Shown here piece by piece: positions 20,970-64,000 of a DNA stretch of 64,000 nucleotides. Source of the stretch: Neoarius graeffei. Its lineage: Eukaryota; Chordata; Actinopteri; Siluriformes; Ariidae. The notes under the pieces are model-generated. The model saw only the letters and a program-made list of their open reading frames with translations, was not told the origin of the DNA and made no database searches. How positions within the stretch are numbered: the first letter of the stretch is position 1; every line of letters starts with the position of its first letter. The stretch is taken from positions 12,792,798-12,856,797 of the forward strand of contig NC_083596.1 in the NCBI RefSeq assembly GCF_027579695.1, read 5' to 3'. The position numbers and the translations under genes are program-made.

Positions 20970-21298
20970 CTCTTCTCATTATCTCTAGCCGCTTTATCTA
21001 TCCCAGCTGACTACGGGCGAAAGGCGGGGTACACCCTGGACAAGTCGCCAGGTCATCACAGGGCTGACACAGACAACCATTCACACTCGCACCTACGGTC
21101 AATTTAGAGTCACCAGTTAACCTAACCAGCATGTCTTTGGACTGTGGGGGAAACCGGAGCACCCGGAGGAAACCCACGCGGACACGGGGAGAACATGCAA
21201 ACTCCACACAGAAAGGCCCTCGCCGGCCACGGGGCTCGAACCCGGACCTTCTTGCTGTGAGGCGACAGTGCTAACCACTACACCACCGTGCCGCCCCC
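20970..21298 (-). repeat. tRNA-derived SINE
   Basis: Near full-length main-family SINE in reverse orientation with a perfect 12-base target duplication GACACTGGACAT at 20958-20969 and 21299-21310. Located in the first rab14 intron. It lacks part of the block after the tail (CTGTTCTACAGGGTCGCAGG). Confidence 0.9.
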
Positions 21299-22112
21299 GA
21301 CACTGGACATATTAATGTTAAAAAAAAAAAAACCTGTACACACACACACACGCACACAAAATATCTTTGTAGAAAGAGAGCGTTATGTGCAACCATAAAA
21401 ACTCTCAAATATTCACCAGATAATCTAGTAGTCGCTAATAACCTGGAGTCTGCTGTGGTTCTAATCAGCAATAAATTCCTGTTTTGATGATCTTTATATA
21501 CTGTAGCTTGTGTATGTTAGCAGTGTGACTGCTATTTTGTCAAAGCTGTTTCCGTTTATAGTTTGAGACGCTGTATTCTCGCTACTGGAAAGTCTTGGTA
21601 AACTAAGGGTCAGATTGACATTTAGACTCCAAGTAAGTGCCATTAAACCTCAATCAATCTGATTTCTGAAAAAATTGTTATTCCATTTAGCATCGTCCAG
21701 GGGCACAGAGTGGAGAAAACGCATCATATTTTAGCTTATGAAATGCTCAAGAAAATCAGATGGCATGATATTCCATTGAGAAAATGGAAATTTCCAACGT
21801 CTAAGACTGATTGTGCACACACCCCCAGTCTAAACTGCATATGCACATCCTGGACAGATTGTGCACCTTCGACTCTGCCAAATATGTTCTTTTCTGTTTG
21901 CAATTTATATAGCGGTTTTAACATTTTCATAGTCGAAGCTGCTTTACAGGAATCCAGAGGTGGTGAGACAGCAGTTAGTATGATTTACAAATAATCATGT
22001 ATTGAATTGGAGCCCTGGGATGAGCACAGAGCAGTCTCTGTGATCATAAGATGTGCTGATAAATCTACAGTGAGATGACTAACTTTTTTCTCTTTTTTTT
22101 TTTTTTTTTTAG

Positions 22113-35200
<13,088 letters not shown>

Positions 35201-36590
35201 TGACCAACACTACCTACTCGACCTTCTCATCCCCTCTCACCTCTCCCATCGCTCCAGCCGGCCTCGTCCTTTCCCGACCTGCAGGGGTGTGTGAGAGGCC
35301 AACGAACAGAGGCAACTACACACAGGCTCGACTGTTTGTCCGTGATCCTTCCCCTCTTGTCTTACTTGGTTTGTCCTTTTTCTCTCGTCATGCTTTGCCT
35401 GAGTATCGGCCGATATTTATCTGATACTAGTCAGAGATTTGAGAAGCGTCAATGATGGCGGCATGATGGTGTTCAATCAACGATCTGTTGTGTTGGTCAA
35501 CACCGTGAATGAATGTTCATAAAACATCAGTCAGAACTGAAAACGCGTCACAGTATTGGCCACAATGCCGATACTCAGGATCAGATGGTACGTCCATTAT
35601 CCCATCAGATTAACAGGGTGTGTTTTATTATAGTGTGTTGATTCTTGGATGTTGGAGAGTCTTTCCTCTGTCAAAAAAAAAAAAGACACTTTACAAAAAG
35701 GCACGTCCCCTCACTTAAAAGATTCCCAATATTTTTTCCATCAATTTTGTGCTGGGCCTCCTTTCCACCTCCCCTCTTCTGAAAACCATGTCCATTAGAA
35801 CTAGAACCAGCATCTGATTTGTTGCCTTATTGTCTTATGATTCATGATGATATAACCAACACTGTCTAATCTTATTTTCCATCAGAATTAAACATGCAGT
35901 TTTACACTGTTGCGACATTTTATTATCGATCAGCGTGACAAGAAAAAGCTTCATTTGTGAATGCTGTGTGGTAGATGCGCTTGTTCTGGCTGTAAATTTG
36001 ACCCGCCGCTGTCATATAGGCTTGTATAGAAACACTGGATCACAGAGGGTGTAAATCTACCGCAGAGGGTTGATTTCACTCATTGTATCATAAACACTTA
36101 GAAGCTGTATATATGGCTAAATATGTCGGGGGCAGGGCGTAGAGCAGCACTCTTTCCATTGTACAGTGGATATCCGAGTCACTGGTAACCTTCAACTAGG
36201 AAATTCTTAACATTTTCTATGACTAAACGTATGTGTGGACACACTCTCGCTTTACTCACAGGGTGTTCAGGTTAAACTCCACCACGCACCTCCTTTTGGC
36301 TTATATACGGCAAAGTCCTCCAAATTCAGCTCTACACTGGAAGTTCTTTCGAGAGCGCAGAACGCTGCTTAAAGCTGAAAAGCAATGAGTAGAGGAAGGG
36401 AATGTGGGCTTGGTGTCTCTTCAGTGTCTGAATAACTACTTCTGACCATCAGTTTAAAATGTACACTTTATACATACGCGTACATTTGAAGGAGCTGCAC
36501 CAATGTTAAAATGCATTCTTGCGTGTATGATTAAAAATGTTGATATTTTGATTTTAATTATAATAAAATGTTCTAAACGGAAAATATTGT
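35201..36590 (+). other. rab14: Probable rab14 3'UTR
   Basis: About 1.4 kb of non-repetitive sequence follows the stop codon, ending near a canonical AATAAA at 36562-36567. No other ORF or repeat is evident in it. The extent is inferred from the signal; an earlier cleavage site cannot be excluded. Confidence 0.6.
36562..36567 (+). promoter_or_regulatory. rab14: Poly(A) signal, probable rab14
   Basis: Canonical AATAAA, followed within 40 bases by a GTGTGTGTTTGG stretch, the GU-rich kind of downstream element expected after a cleavage site. Confidence 0.65.
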
Positions 36591-36912
36591 ATTCGAGTGT
36601 GTGTTTGGGGATATGGTGTTCCAGGTATTAAGCTCCAAGCTGATATCTTTCTTGCTTCACGATATGTCGAGGTCATGATGATGAGTCAGTGATGGGATGG
36701 TGTGAGGTGGCCCTGTTATTCTTACCACTGCAAATTTTATTTTCCAGTGATTGATATAAAAAAAAAAACCACACACACTTCAAGGGACCTGAAGTAAAGT
36801 GAAACATTTGACGAGACATTCTCATGTTATAACATCTTTAAACAGTTGTTCCCTCACTAGCCTTCCTTCCCCTATCGGTCTTGAGGCAGACAAAAAACTG
36901 CTTGCTATGTTA

Positions 36913-37974
36913 AGGCCCGGTCCCACTGCACTTACGGATGCAAAGAGGATGTAAAACGTAAAAAAATCTTTGCCATCCGTTGGAAAACGCTATGCATCCG
37001 TTGTGTACTCATTGCATACGTGCTTCATACGCTCTATCCATCGAGCATCCGTCCACTGTGATTTCATCCGCGCAAAAAATTTTGAGCTGCACAAAACTTT
37101 TAGAACGGATGAACTTTCCGCCGTGTACGATGTAAATCCGCGACATATACGAGCAACAAACGTTCTATGTCCGTTATCATCCGTTAAACGTCTGCTGTAT
37201 CCTCTCTGCATCCTCTGGGCATCCTTGCAACTCGCATCCGCTGCAGCTGAAAACGGAAAGAGGGAGGAAAGATAAGGTACATGAAACGTCTATTCATCGT
37301 TAGTAGCAGGGAAATAGAAAGGATGTAAGCGTATGCATCTCGTATATAAAGTATTCAAAACGGACAAAGCGTTTATATCTGGGATGTATCTCGTATATTT
37401 AGGATGTCTGGAGTATGTCTAGAGTACGTAGAAGGACACCTAGCGGACAATCGATATTTTGTATAAAAAGGGGGAGAAAATCATCAGTAGTAGAGATGTA
37501 TCGATGTAGCCGCCAGCACGTCTTTCCGCTTTATGTTGACGGCGTGCGTGCTGCATCCCCTTTATATCCGCGGAGCAGACGCAATTCATACCCCCCGCAT
37601 GCGCAGTGAACGGTCTGCATCCGATATACATCCGCGCAACATCCCCTTTGTTTCCGTTAGGCGTACGTGATGCATCCCCTTCATCCGCTATGCATCCGCT
37701 CTTTCTGCTATGCGTCCGCTTCTCAGTTATCACCGGTAACCCCTTCGGAGCTGTCATCCACTTCCATCCGCTTTCATCCACTAGGCTTCCTATGAATATG
37801 CGTTTAACATCCCTGCTATATACTACCCACGTCCGTTCTTTTCCGTTCTGTTTTCGCCAATTTTGTCCATTTCTGGAGCGGATGAAAACGGATAGAGCCA
37901 CCCCCGAAATTTTGCTCGTCCGCTGTGTCCTTTTTGCATATGTGTTGTGTCCATCGGCCAGTGGGACCGGGCCT
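36913..37974. mobile_element. 1062-bp MITE with perfect 16-bp TIRs and ATCCG clusters
   Basis: AGGCCCGGTCCCACTG at the left is repeated exactly inverted at the right (ends 37974), flanked by TTA at 36910-36912 and 37975-37977. The interior has some fifteen or more CATCCGY/ATCCG words, many in the same orientation, mixed with CGGAT. ORFs of up to 153 codons arise from this low-complexity coding of the repeats and show no domain. It lies between rab14 and abl1. Confidence 0.85.
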
Positions 37975-37977
37975 TTA

Positions 37978-39420
37978 ACGAGAAGCTGGAAAGCTTACAG
38001 AATGTAAAAGTGCTGACACTGGAGACTCCTTCCAGGGTTTCCCCTAACGCATCATAGCGTAGCAGCCCCGCTTCGCTTAATTTATTGACCGATATGCTTA
38101 GTTAAACCGTCAGTATAAAGGTAGAATCAACACGCATGTGTTTTTGTGGCCTTTGAGCAGGTAATCAATAGGGCCATGGACTGTAAAGTGTATTCTGCAT
38201 GATGCACAATTAATATTTACAGGTAACTTGTGCAAAAACGGTGGAGCCTTCAAGCGAGCAAAACAGTGACAGGTTGCAGCTTAATTACGGAGTTTTTCTC
38301 AAAGAAAACCCAATAGTGGCAGACCACGACAGCCACTTCGCTGCATGTTGCTGACCAGCTTGATGGTGATGGTGCATTCATGGACTATGGGAATTATGGT
38401 AAATACCAAACGGCGACATGGAAAGCACACATGAACGCCCCCTCTTGTGGTATTTTCCACTGGGCAACTCGTAGAAAATTTTGATACAAGAGTTGCCAAG
38501 ATGAGATGAACTTTAACCTTTTCAACATGGCGGCAAGTGGTACAAGACTAGCTTATGAACCAAGAAAGAAGTGGTTTTCACCTACGGAAAGCTGACTCTC
38601 ACCTTTTAACCGAGTCATGTTATGTATATTATAGCCTCATACGAAATATTCTGTGGCTGTCCAAAGAACGCCAACAATGATCTAGATACTGGCTACTCTC
38701 ATTGTGGCTACAGCCAAATTTCCAAAAACTGTGTGGCATTCAATGTGTTAACAGCTGATGAACAAGGCAATCTATAATTGTTTTAGCCAAATAACAGGCC
38801 TGATTCTGAATCTGGTCCACCATCTTTAATTTGTCAACAACAACAACAAAAGCATGTGAACACAACACACTGGTAAATACCACTTCCCAACTGGAAAATA
38901 TCATCGTCCCATAGCACATGAACGCAGCGTGAGTATTTAATCATCTGTATTATTGCCAAAATTTAATGATCAGTATTGTGAACAGCTCCTGCCCTGTTGC
39001 ATCACCATTCACTTTGTTTGATGTGGGAAAACTGCAGTCTCCTCCTTTGGAACAGGACGCAGCTTGCTTGTGAGATGCAAGTGGGTATTGTATTGACTTG
39101 TTTTTAGGGTGGGAATTAAGTAAAAATATAGCCTTTTCCTCCTAACAATGTTGAACTGGTTAAAAAAAAAAAATCAGCTCTAGATATCAGCAGAAGCCAC
39201 AAAATGAACCCTTATATTTCAATTTTACAGGGAGCCACTACTCTTTCCGGTGGAAACCCTACATTTTAGGAAGGCAATCGGGTTATTCTTAGGCTTGGAT
39301 CATGAGAAAGGATCTCCCGTAAAGCCCTTATGTAAGTAATCACCTACTGTGGTTCACCTTGCAGCTGCTTAAAATTATTTTTTTTTTCCTAACAACTTGT
39401 GGTAAAGTAAATTTATGGAC
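37978..39420. other. Intergenic sequence, no gene recognised
   Basis: No convincing ORF, RNA gene or complete repeat. An AATAAA in minus orientation lies at about 38081 (TTTATT on plus) and could be a distal abl1 poly(A) signal. Confidence 0.4.
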
Positions 39421-41077
39421 CATCAATAAAAACCACCATCGTTCAAGTAACAAAATTGCTTTGTATTTTATGCAAGAAATTGCACCATGGGTTACAAAGA
39501 GGGGGGAAGGAAAAAAAAGTGTGTATTTACAAAGATGAGCACATTAGTGTACAAAACTGTGACACTTGCATAAAATAAGAGTAGTGGCATGACTTTCATG
39601 AAGATAAACAGAAGTCAACATTGGCTGTACCACGTTGAAACTAAGGCAGCTTGTGGTTGGCTTCATCCTCAAGCATCGCAGTCAGAGGGCTAAGTGTCAA
39701 ATGCAAAACACTAATACTGTAAAACAATACAAGTAAAATGAATTTTTTTTTTTAATTTTTTTTTTTTTTAGTAAGAGTTTGACTTAGCAGTGAAGGTTCA
39801 TTGTTTGGTTAAGTATACGATTTCTTAACACTCGATACATCTCTACCGTTAACGACGTAAGACAAGACGAGGCGAGTGACTGACTGGTACTGAACCATGC
39901 GACATCAAACCTCGAATCCTGTTGGTGATTCTAATCCTTAAATTCTCTCGGCAATTTGAACCCCATTTACACCTGCACTGGATCTCACGTTTTAACCACA
40001 TGTCAAAATTAATGCAAATTCGCTCGTTACATGTGGCCAGCAGCTCCTCATTTCCAGGCAAAAGAGGGAGGGGTTTCGGCTATGATTTCCTGTCCTGAGG
40101 TGACATTAGTAGTGATGTAGTAAAATTAGAAAGGGTTCTACTTATTCATTGTCCATATCCTAATACTCGAAATGCACAAAACAACCAGATGTAACTAGGA
40201 TCTTTTGTGAGTGGTGTGCAGAACGTTATGAAGTGATGTAACGAGTGCAGACTTGCATTCTTACAGATTAGGTTAAAAAAAACAAACATACATAGGTTTG
40301 CGTCGCTGGTCTTGCTTTACCAGTCCTTCTCCGGCTCCTACAGACAGTAGTGTTTGGAATCAAACATCCGTGTCAGTTACGGTAGATGAACAAAGTTAAA
40401 ATGCTCAGTCAGTCTTGGTTTTTCAAGGCCACATCGCTGATTATTGGCAAGACAGTCTTTAAGGGCAACAACTTTTAAGGCACGTCTGTTCACAAGGAAT
40501 AAAGGCAGTGATTTGGAAACTTTATGGCACAGTGATTCTCTAATACTTAATGGGGCTGTAACACATCACATGAACAACAAAACCCTCTACTGAATGAAAA
40601 ACCAAGCTGAGGAACAAAGGTCAAAACCATAAGTCTCCCAACCGTACACTGGAATCGAGAGTGGAGTTCATGAGCGAGCCCCAGATAACACAATGAAGTT
40701 TGATTTTTGATACTGTAAATCAACAAAATCAGAGACGACTTTGTTTTGCATGTTATTACAGAACCAATTTTCCAACATAACTAATACTTAGGCTTGGAAC
40801 TTTTCATAGGCCAGGATTCTTTATGATCAAATCCAATCTTTTTTGAATTTGTGCTCAACACCAAGACACCTTTGTCCTATGATATGCATTCTACAGTATA
40901 TTGAGTCCTACAGTTTTGAGAAATGAGAGGTGATTTCAGATTGTTTAGGAACTGTCACAGCCATTCAGGGAAGAAAAAAAAAATAATTCTCTCCCCTCTA
41001 AATCTGCCATCAAAATCATTATTCTGCTGGTTACCCTGAAGAGGGGAAAACTAAAAGAGAGGATTGAGGCACTTCCG
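39421..41077 (-). other. abl1: Probable abl1 3'UTR
   Basis: Follows the abl1 stop codon on the minus strand. It is non-repetitive apart from T/A runs (39750-39772) and without open frames of note, as expected of a long vertebrate 3'UTR. I found no canonical AATAAA on the minus strand between 39400 and 41077 (CATAAA variants occur), so the 3' end is open. Confidence 0.45.
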
Positions 41078-60095
<19,018 letters not shown>

Positions 60096-60740
60096 CTAAT
60101 AAACCAGACGACATCATTTAGAAAACTCATCACACCAAGTAACGATGAATTTGGATTTGGCACAAATACAATAATTTAGCTTTGTGCATGTTTATGGAAA
60201 ATAAACCTGATGTATCTATCTATTTAGCAGTTATTCCACAAAATCGAGTCGTACATGAGCTGATTGCCAACGAGGTGTGTAGCGCCATGTATGACAAGCT
60301 TGAGTGGAATAACTGTTTTATTCCATCCACATTCACTGGATTTTGAAAATACAGCATTTTTATTTTTTGCAAATTTGATAAATAAAAACTTGATACAAAA
60401 CGTCCGACATAATTTCCGCTTAGAATGTAAACAAACCGGCGCAATGACCGTAGCAATTTGTGAAAAATGCGATGATAATTCTTGAAAAATGAAACCAGAG
60501 CGTCAGCGACACAGTAGCTCATGCGGCCGTCCCATGAGAAACCACTCGTTTATAATTTAGCTGAGTTGCTCTTCATGAGAACAATTTGAACTTCCAAACA
60601 AAACAATCAGAATCAAAAATCCATTGAAAACTCGGTGAGGAGGAGCGATTTTCCTGAAAATTTGTTAATCGGCCTAATTAGCAACTTGGTAATGAGAAAT
60701 CACAAAACCAAAGAGTAACTTTTGTGCAGACTGATTAGAT

Positions 60741-62147
60741 CAGGGGTCATCAAACTACGGCCCGCCACCCCCATTTGACCGGCGCCCCAGCCCCTCTGCC
60801 CCCCACCACTTGAACCGGCCCTATGAGGCAATCCCCAAAAGTGGTCATGGCCTATTTTTTAAAAATTTCTTTTTGGCAAATAACATGTCTGCATCTTGCA
60901 TTTTGTCAATTAAAATTGATATTTAGTTATAAAATGAACTATTCATATTTTCCGAATTTTCGTCATATGCTCGCGATCAAGCAGTGACAGGCAGCGCACG
61001 CGCAGAGAACTGTCAGTGTTCAGGACAGCAAAACGGCTAGCGGTCAGCGAAAAGCTGACAGAGTGTGCAGAGTTTTTAAAGAACAGTGGACCACCCATTA
61101 TTTTTTCGTTCAGTGTAAGGACCGTGCAGTTTGTCTTGTATGTAAAGAAAGTGTGTCGGTTTTCAAGGAATATAATCTCCGTCGTCACTACGAAACCCGC
61201 CACAAAGAGTATGCTAATTTGCAAGGGCAAACAAGAGAAGGCAGGATTCGGAGGATGAAATGCAGACTGGCTGCACAACAGAATGTATTCCTTCGCCAAA
61301 CCCAGATCAACCAGGCTGCTGTCTGAGCTAGCTATAAGGTAGCTCACCTACTAGCTACTCATGGAAAGCCGTTTACTGATGGGGACTTTGTTAAAGTATG
61401 CATGCTTGCTGTGGCCGAGGAGGTGTGTCCCGACAAGAAAGATGCGCTCAACGTGGTGAGTCTCTCCGCACCTACTATGACCAGGCGAACCGAAGATTTG
61501 GGGGACAACGTGTATGACCAGCTGAATGAGAAAGCGTCAGAATTCGAGTTTTTTGCTTTGGCCATGGATGAGAGCAATGACGTGCAGGACACAGCACAAC
61601 TGCTGTGATCTATTGATCATATTAATTTCACCGTTTTCTTTAAATGTATTTATTTTATAGGCCTATTTATTTGACCTTTATTAAGTGCTGCACACTATTA
61701 TTAATAATATCAACAGGCCTACCTACAATTTATAATTTTCCACTCACCTTTGCCAGTGTCAATCACCTCAACTAGGCAGATGTTTCTTACCATGACAGCT
61801 TTGATGTTATTTTTATTAGAAAATAAATAAATGGAATATCTGTGGTATTTCAAATTAAAACAAAGTGTGAAGACTCAATTACTACTTTTGCAAACCACTA
61901 GTAAAGATAAACAAATATGTGCCAGGAATCAAGTGTTGATAATAGTAGTGTGGGTATAGTAGTGTGGGTATAGTAGTGGGGATGGCCGTACCAGGCTAGT
62001 AATCTCTACTACACAATGAGGCCTGCTGGTGGTCATATTTGTCTGGGTCATACAATTCTATGTTATATAGCTGACCCGACCCCGGCCCCCCATCACAGTC
62101 AGGAACGACGATGTGGCCCCCAGAGAAAAAAAGTTTGGTGACCCCTG
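60741..62147 (+). mobile_element. hAT (Charlie-like) transposon with BED-finger remnant
   Basis: Ends CAGGGGTCATCAAACT and, inverted from the right, CAGGGGTCACCAAACT; target duplication GATTAGAT (60733-60740) / GATTAGAG (62148-62155), 7 of 8. It is 1.4 kb and carries only the N-terminal third of a transposase gene. Non-autonomous and inactivated. Confidence 0.88.
61063..61608 (+). pseudogene. hAT transposase N-terminus (BED-type zinc finger), one nonsense codon
   Basis: One continuous frame broken by TGA at 61324-61326: CRVFKEQWTTHYFF, AVCLVCKESVSVFKEYNLRR and HYETRH give the C2-H2 arrangement of a BED/C2H2-type finger, then after the stop ASYKVAHLLATHGKPFTDGD, the VAEEVCPDKKDALNVVSLSA block, TRRTEDLGDNVYDQLNEKAS and FFALAMDESNDVQDTAQLL, where the frame ends at 61608. 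It closely resembles the transposase-derived half of GTF2IRD2-like fish genes (hAT origin, established). The catalytic core after the DES motif is absent. Confidence 0.82.
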
Positions 62148-62157
62148 GATTAGAGCT

Positions 62158-62525
62158 CATCTCATCTCATCATCTCTAGCTGCTTTATCCTGTTCTACAG
62201 GGTCGCAGGCAAGCTGGAGCCTATCCCAGCTGACTACGGGCGAAAGGCGGGTACACCCTGGACAAGTTGCCAGGTCATCACAGGGCTGACACATAGACAC
62301 AGACAACCATTCACACTCACATTCACACCTACGGTCAATTTAGAGTCACCAGTTAACCTAACCTGCATGTCTTTGGACTGTGCGGGAAACCGGAGCACCC
62401 GGAGGAAACCCACGCGGAGAACATGCAAACTCCACACAGAAAGGCCCTCGCCGGCCACGGGGCTCGAACCCAGGACCTTCTTGCTGTGAGGCGACAGCGC
62501 TAACCACTACACCACCGTGCCGCCC
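62158..62525 (-). repeat. tRNA-derived SINE inserted at the hAT edge
   Basis: Nearly full-length reverse-oriented SINE. Its 12-base target duplication TGGATTAGAGCT (62146-62157 and 62526-62537) includes the last two bases of the hAT and that element's own target duplication, so the SINE came after the hAT. Confidence 0.93.
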
Positions 62526-62899
62526 TGGATTAGAGCTTCCAAACAAAATCAGAATCCATTGAAAATTCATTGAGGAGTCGTGATTTTTGTGAATTGTAGA
62601 TGGACGGATGCCGCGTGATGGCAATAACTCATCCGTCTACGGCAGCGTGAGCTATAATTTAAAAAAAAAAAAAAAAAACCCGTTCTTACCATCAAATACT
62701 TTCATTCCATATTTTGTTGCTTTTTTTTTTTTGTATTTTTGGGGGTTTTGTTTTCGAGTAGAGCTTTTATTTCATCCTCTTTTGGTTCAGCAACACACTC
62801 TGCCATTTTGTTTTTCTCTACTCACGGTATATGAGCCGATAGCCTAGTAGTAGAGTAGCTAATCCATATCCAGTGAATGTGGATAGAATAAAATCCTTT

Positions 62900-64000
62900 A
62901 GTCAAGCCAGACTAAACCTATGGTGTAGTAGAAGTACATTCTCCAAAAATAAAAAAATAAATCTCCAGCCCCACCTACCGCTTGATATGAAACACAAACA
63001 AGAAACATCACACAAGTTTGACTCATATCACATCCGGACATGACAGAGACGAGACTAATGGAGAGTCTGATGTGGTAGGAGTGCGATTCCTGTACACTAA
63101 TTGCACCATGATAACCTTTACCACAATGTACGAGTTTTTCCATGCATCATGACATCGTCACTGCAGTCTGAAAACTCGAACAAACTGCGCTGCCTTTTAT
63201 CTCAGGAAGATGTTTGTTTTATTAGATCAACAATTTTTCCACTTACAGCACTAACCACACTCATACGTATACAGTCATACACCTCTACCTACATCTTACT
63301 GCAAATACATTACATTTTAAAATGTACAATCATTTACAACAAGGTATGTCATTGATACAAGATTTGATAAGCCTGTTAGACAAACTCCAACGAAAATGGA
63401 CAAAAAGTTCTTGTCGGAAATGCTGATATTCTGAACCACTGATGTGTAATTAAACTGTTTTTTTCTCCCTTTATACACATCCTCATTTCCGTGGTTACAC
63501 AACTTGGCTGTACAAACTTGGCGTCACTGAATTCCTGAAACCATCGACCCCTCATTTGTCTCTCTACAGCCCTCCAAATGTTTTGTGCAACTCCCAGCTC
63601 TTTCAGCTATTCATATAAAAGCATATTATTCAGTAACCACAATGAAAATAACAGGAGAGGTTTGTAGTAACGAGAGTTAAGGAATGCAACTCTGGACACA
63701 CAGAAGGGTCCTGAGATTTTAAAGGGATAAAAGCATTTTTAAAAAAATCTCGTATCTTGGGAAAATAAGTGCTGTGAGATAGTAACGTAATTCCTCTGTG
63801 CTTTCATCACCCAACGCCTCTGAACGATAAAAACACGCATGTGAAAGATGTGAAGGACAGAACTGAATTCATTTCAGCTTCAACATGAATGCAAATTTAC
63901 ATCTGATTAAAACAAAAAACAAAGCAAAATAAATAAATTTCACACTCCAGAGGATGTGCAGCCCTTTTCTCATGACTAATGCATGATTAATGAACCCATA
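62900..64000. other. No gene recognised
   Basis: Right end of the window, presumably more abl1 intron. The longest frames are 84 codons or less and show no domain. The preceding abl1 exon, which should end the first half of SH3 (an ALYDF-type motif), was looked for and not found here. Confidence 0.5.

Larger units (their letters stand above)
60226..62893. repeat. Dispersed repeat, second copy, interrupted by a hAT and a SINE
   Basis: The left part 60226-60490 and right part 62680-62890 match the two parts of the repeat at 190-1470. CCACATTCACTGGAT near the left edge is inverted as ATCCAGTGAATGTGG near the right edge (62870-62884), suggesting a large inverted-repeat DNA element. Two decayed elements occupy its middle. 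No transposase of its own was seen. Confidence 0.5.

Noticed and set aside
37440-37901. 153-codon minus-strand ORF and its 133-codon plus-strand partner
   Set aside because: Both lie wholly inside the 1062-bp MITE and reflect its ATCCG-rich composition; no domain.
60096-64000. abl1 exon coding the first half of SH3
   Set aside because: Looked for an ALYDF-type coding segment with splice sites on the minus strand; none found, so it is assumed to lie outside the window.

Overview
This window is vertebrate nuclear DNA, almost certainly from a ray-finned fish. It holds spliced genes with classical GT-AG exons, dense teleost-type interspersed repeats (tRNA-derived SINEs, L2/Rex1-like LINEs, Tc1/mariner, hAT, PIF/Harbinger-like and Kolobok-like elements), and no bacterial-style operons. 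The exact fish cannot be read from the sequence; an ostariophysan (for example a catfish) would fit the repeat types, but that is a guess.

Genes. (1) At 2575-2756 (+) lies the terminal coding exon of a Ly6/uPAR-superfamily, probably GPI-anchored, protein; its upstream exons were not found. (2) rab14 (+) is complete: an inferred 5'UTR exon near 16.14-16.29 kb, then seven coding exons between 22120 and 35200 that add up to exactly 648 nt, 215 aa plus stop. A 3'UTR follows, with AATAAA at 36562. (3) abl1 (-) is partial. Nine coding exons from the SH3/SH2 exon (59800-60095) down to the long last exon (41078-42609) give 971 codons of open frame carrying SH3 (C-terminal part), SH2, tyrosine kinase and C-terminal actin-binding regions. 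The exon or exons coding the N-terminus and the first part of SH3 lie to the right of the window or were not recognised. rab14 and abl1 converge tail to tail, with about 4.5 kb between a putative rab14 poly(A) signal and the abl1 stop codon.

Layout. 0-3 kb: dispersed repeats and the Ly6 exon. 3-12.8 kb: a LINE on the minus strand (about 4.3-9.6 kb) with a 509-bp inverted-repeat element inside it, a Tc1-like remnant, and a Rex1-like LINE (+) split by a GGCC-ended element. 12.8-16 kb: SINEs and a decayed mariner that carries two SINEs in tandem. 16-36.6 kb: rab14, whose introns hold three PIF/Harbinger-like elements, a hAT-like MITE, a THAP-bearing Kolobok-like element, a Tc1 fragment and a ~170-bp tandem array. 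36.6-41 kb: intergenic, with a 1062-bp MITE dense in ATCCG. 41-60.1 kb: abl1. Its large intron (45881-59799) contains LINE fragments, a third copy of a 500-bp MITE, and a set of five DNA transposons inserted one inside another (52.9-57.6 kb). 60.2-62.9 kb: a repeat interrupted by a hAT carrying a BED-finger transposase remnant, with a SINE inserted exactly at the hAT edge.

The host genes are ordinary and well conserved: Rab14 is a trafficking GTPase and Abl1 a cytoplasmic/nuclear tyrosine kinase, with no functional link implied by adjacency. The unusual content is in the mobile DNA. The most notable items are the five-level nest with matching target-site duplications at four levels, a MITE family with an open reading frame kept in all three copies, and a GC-AG intron inside the abl1 kinase domain.
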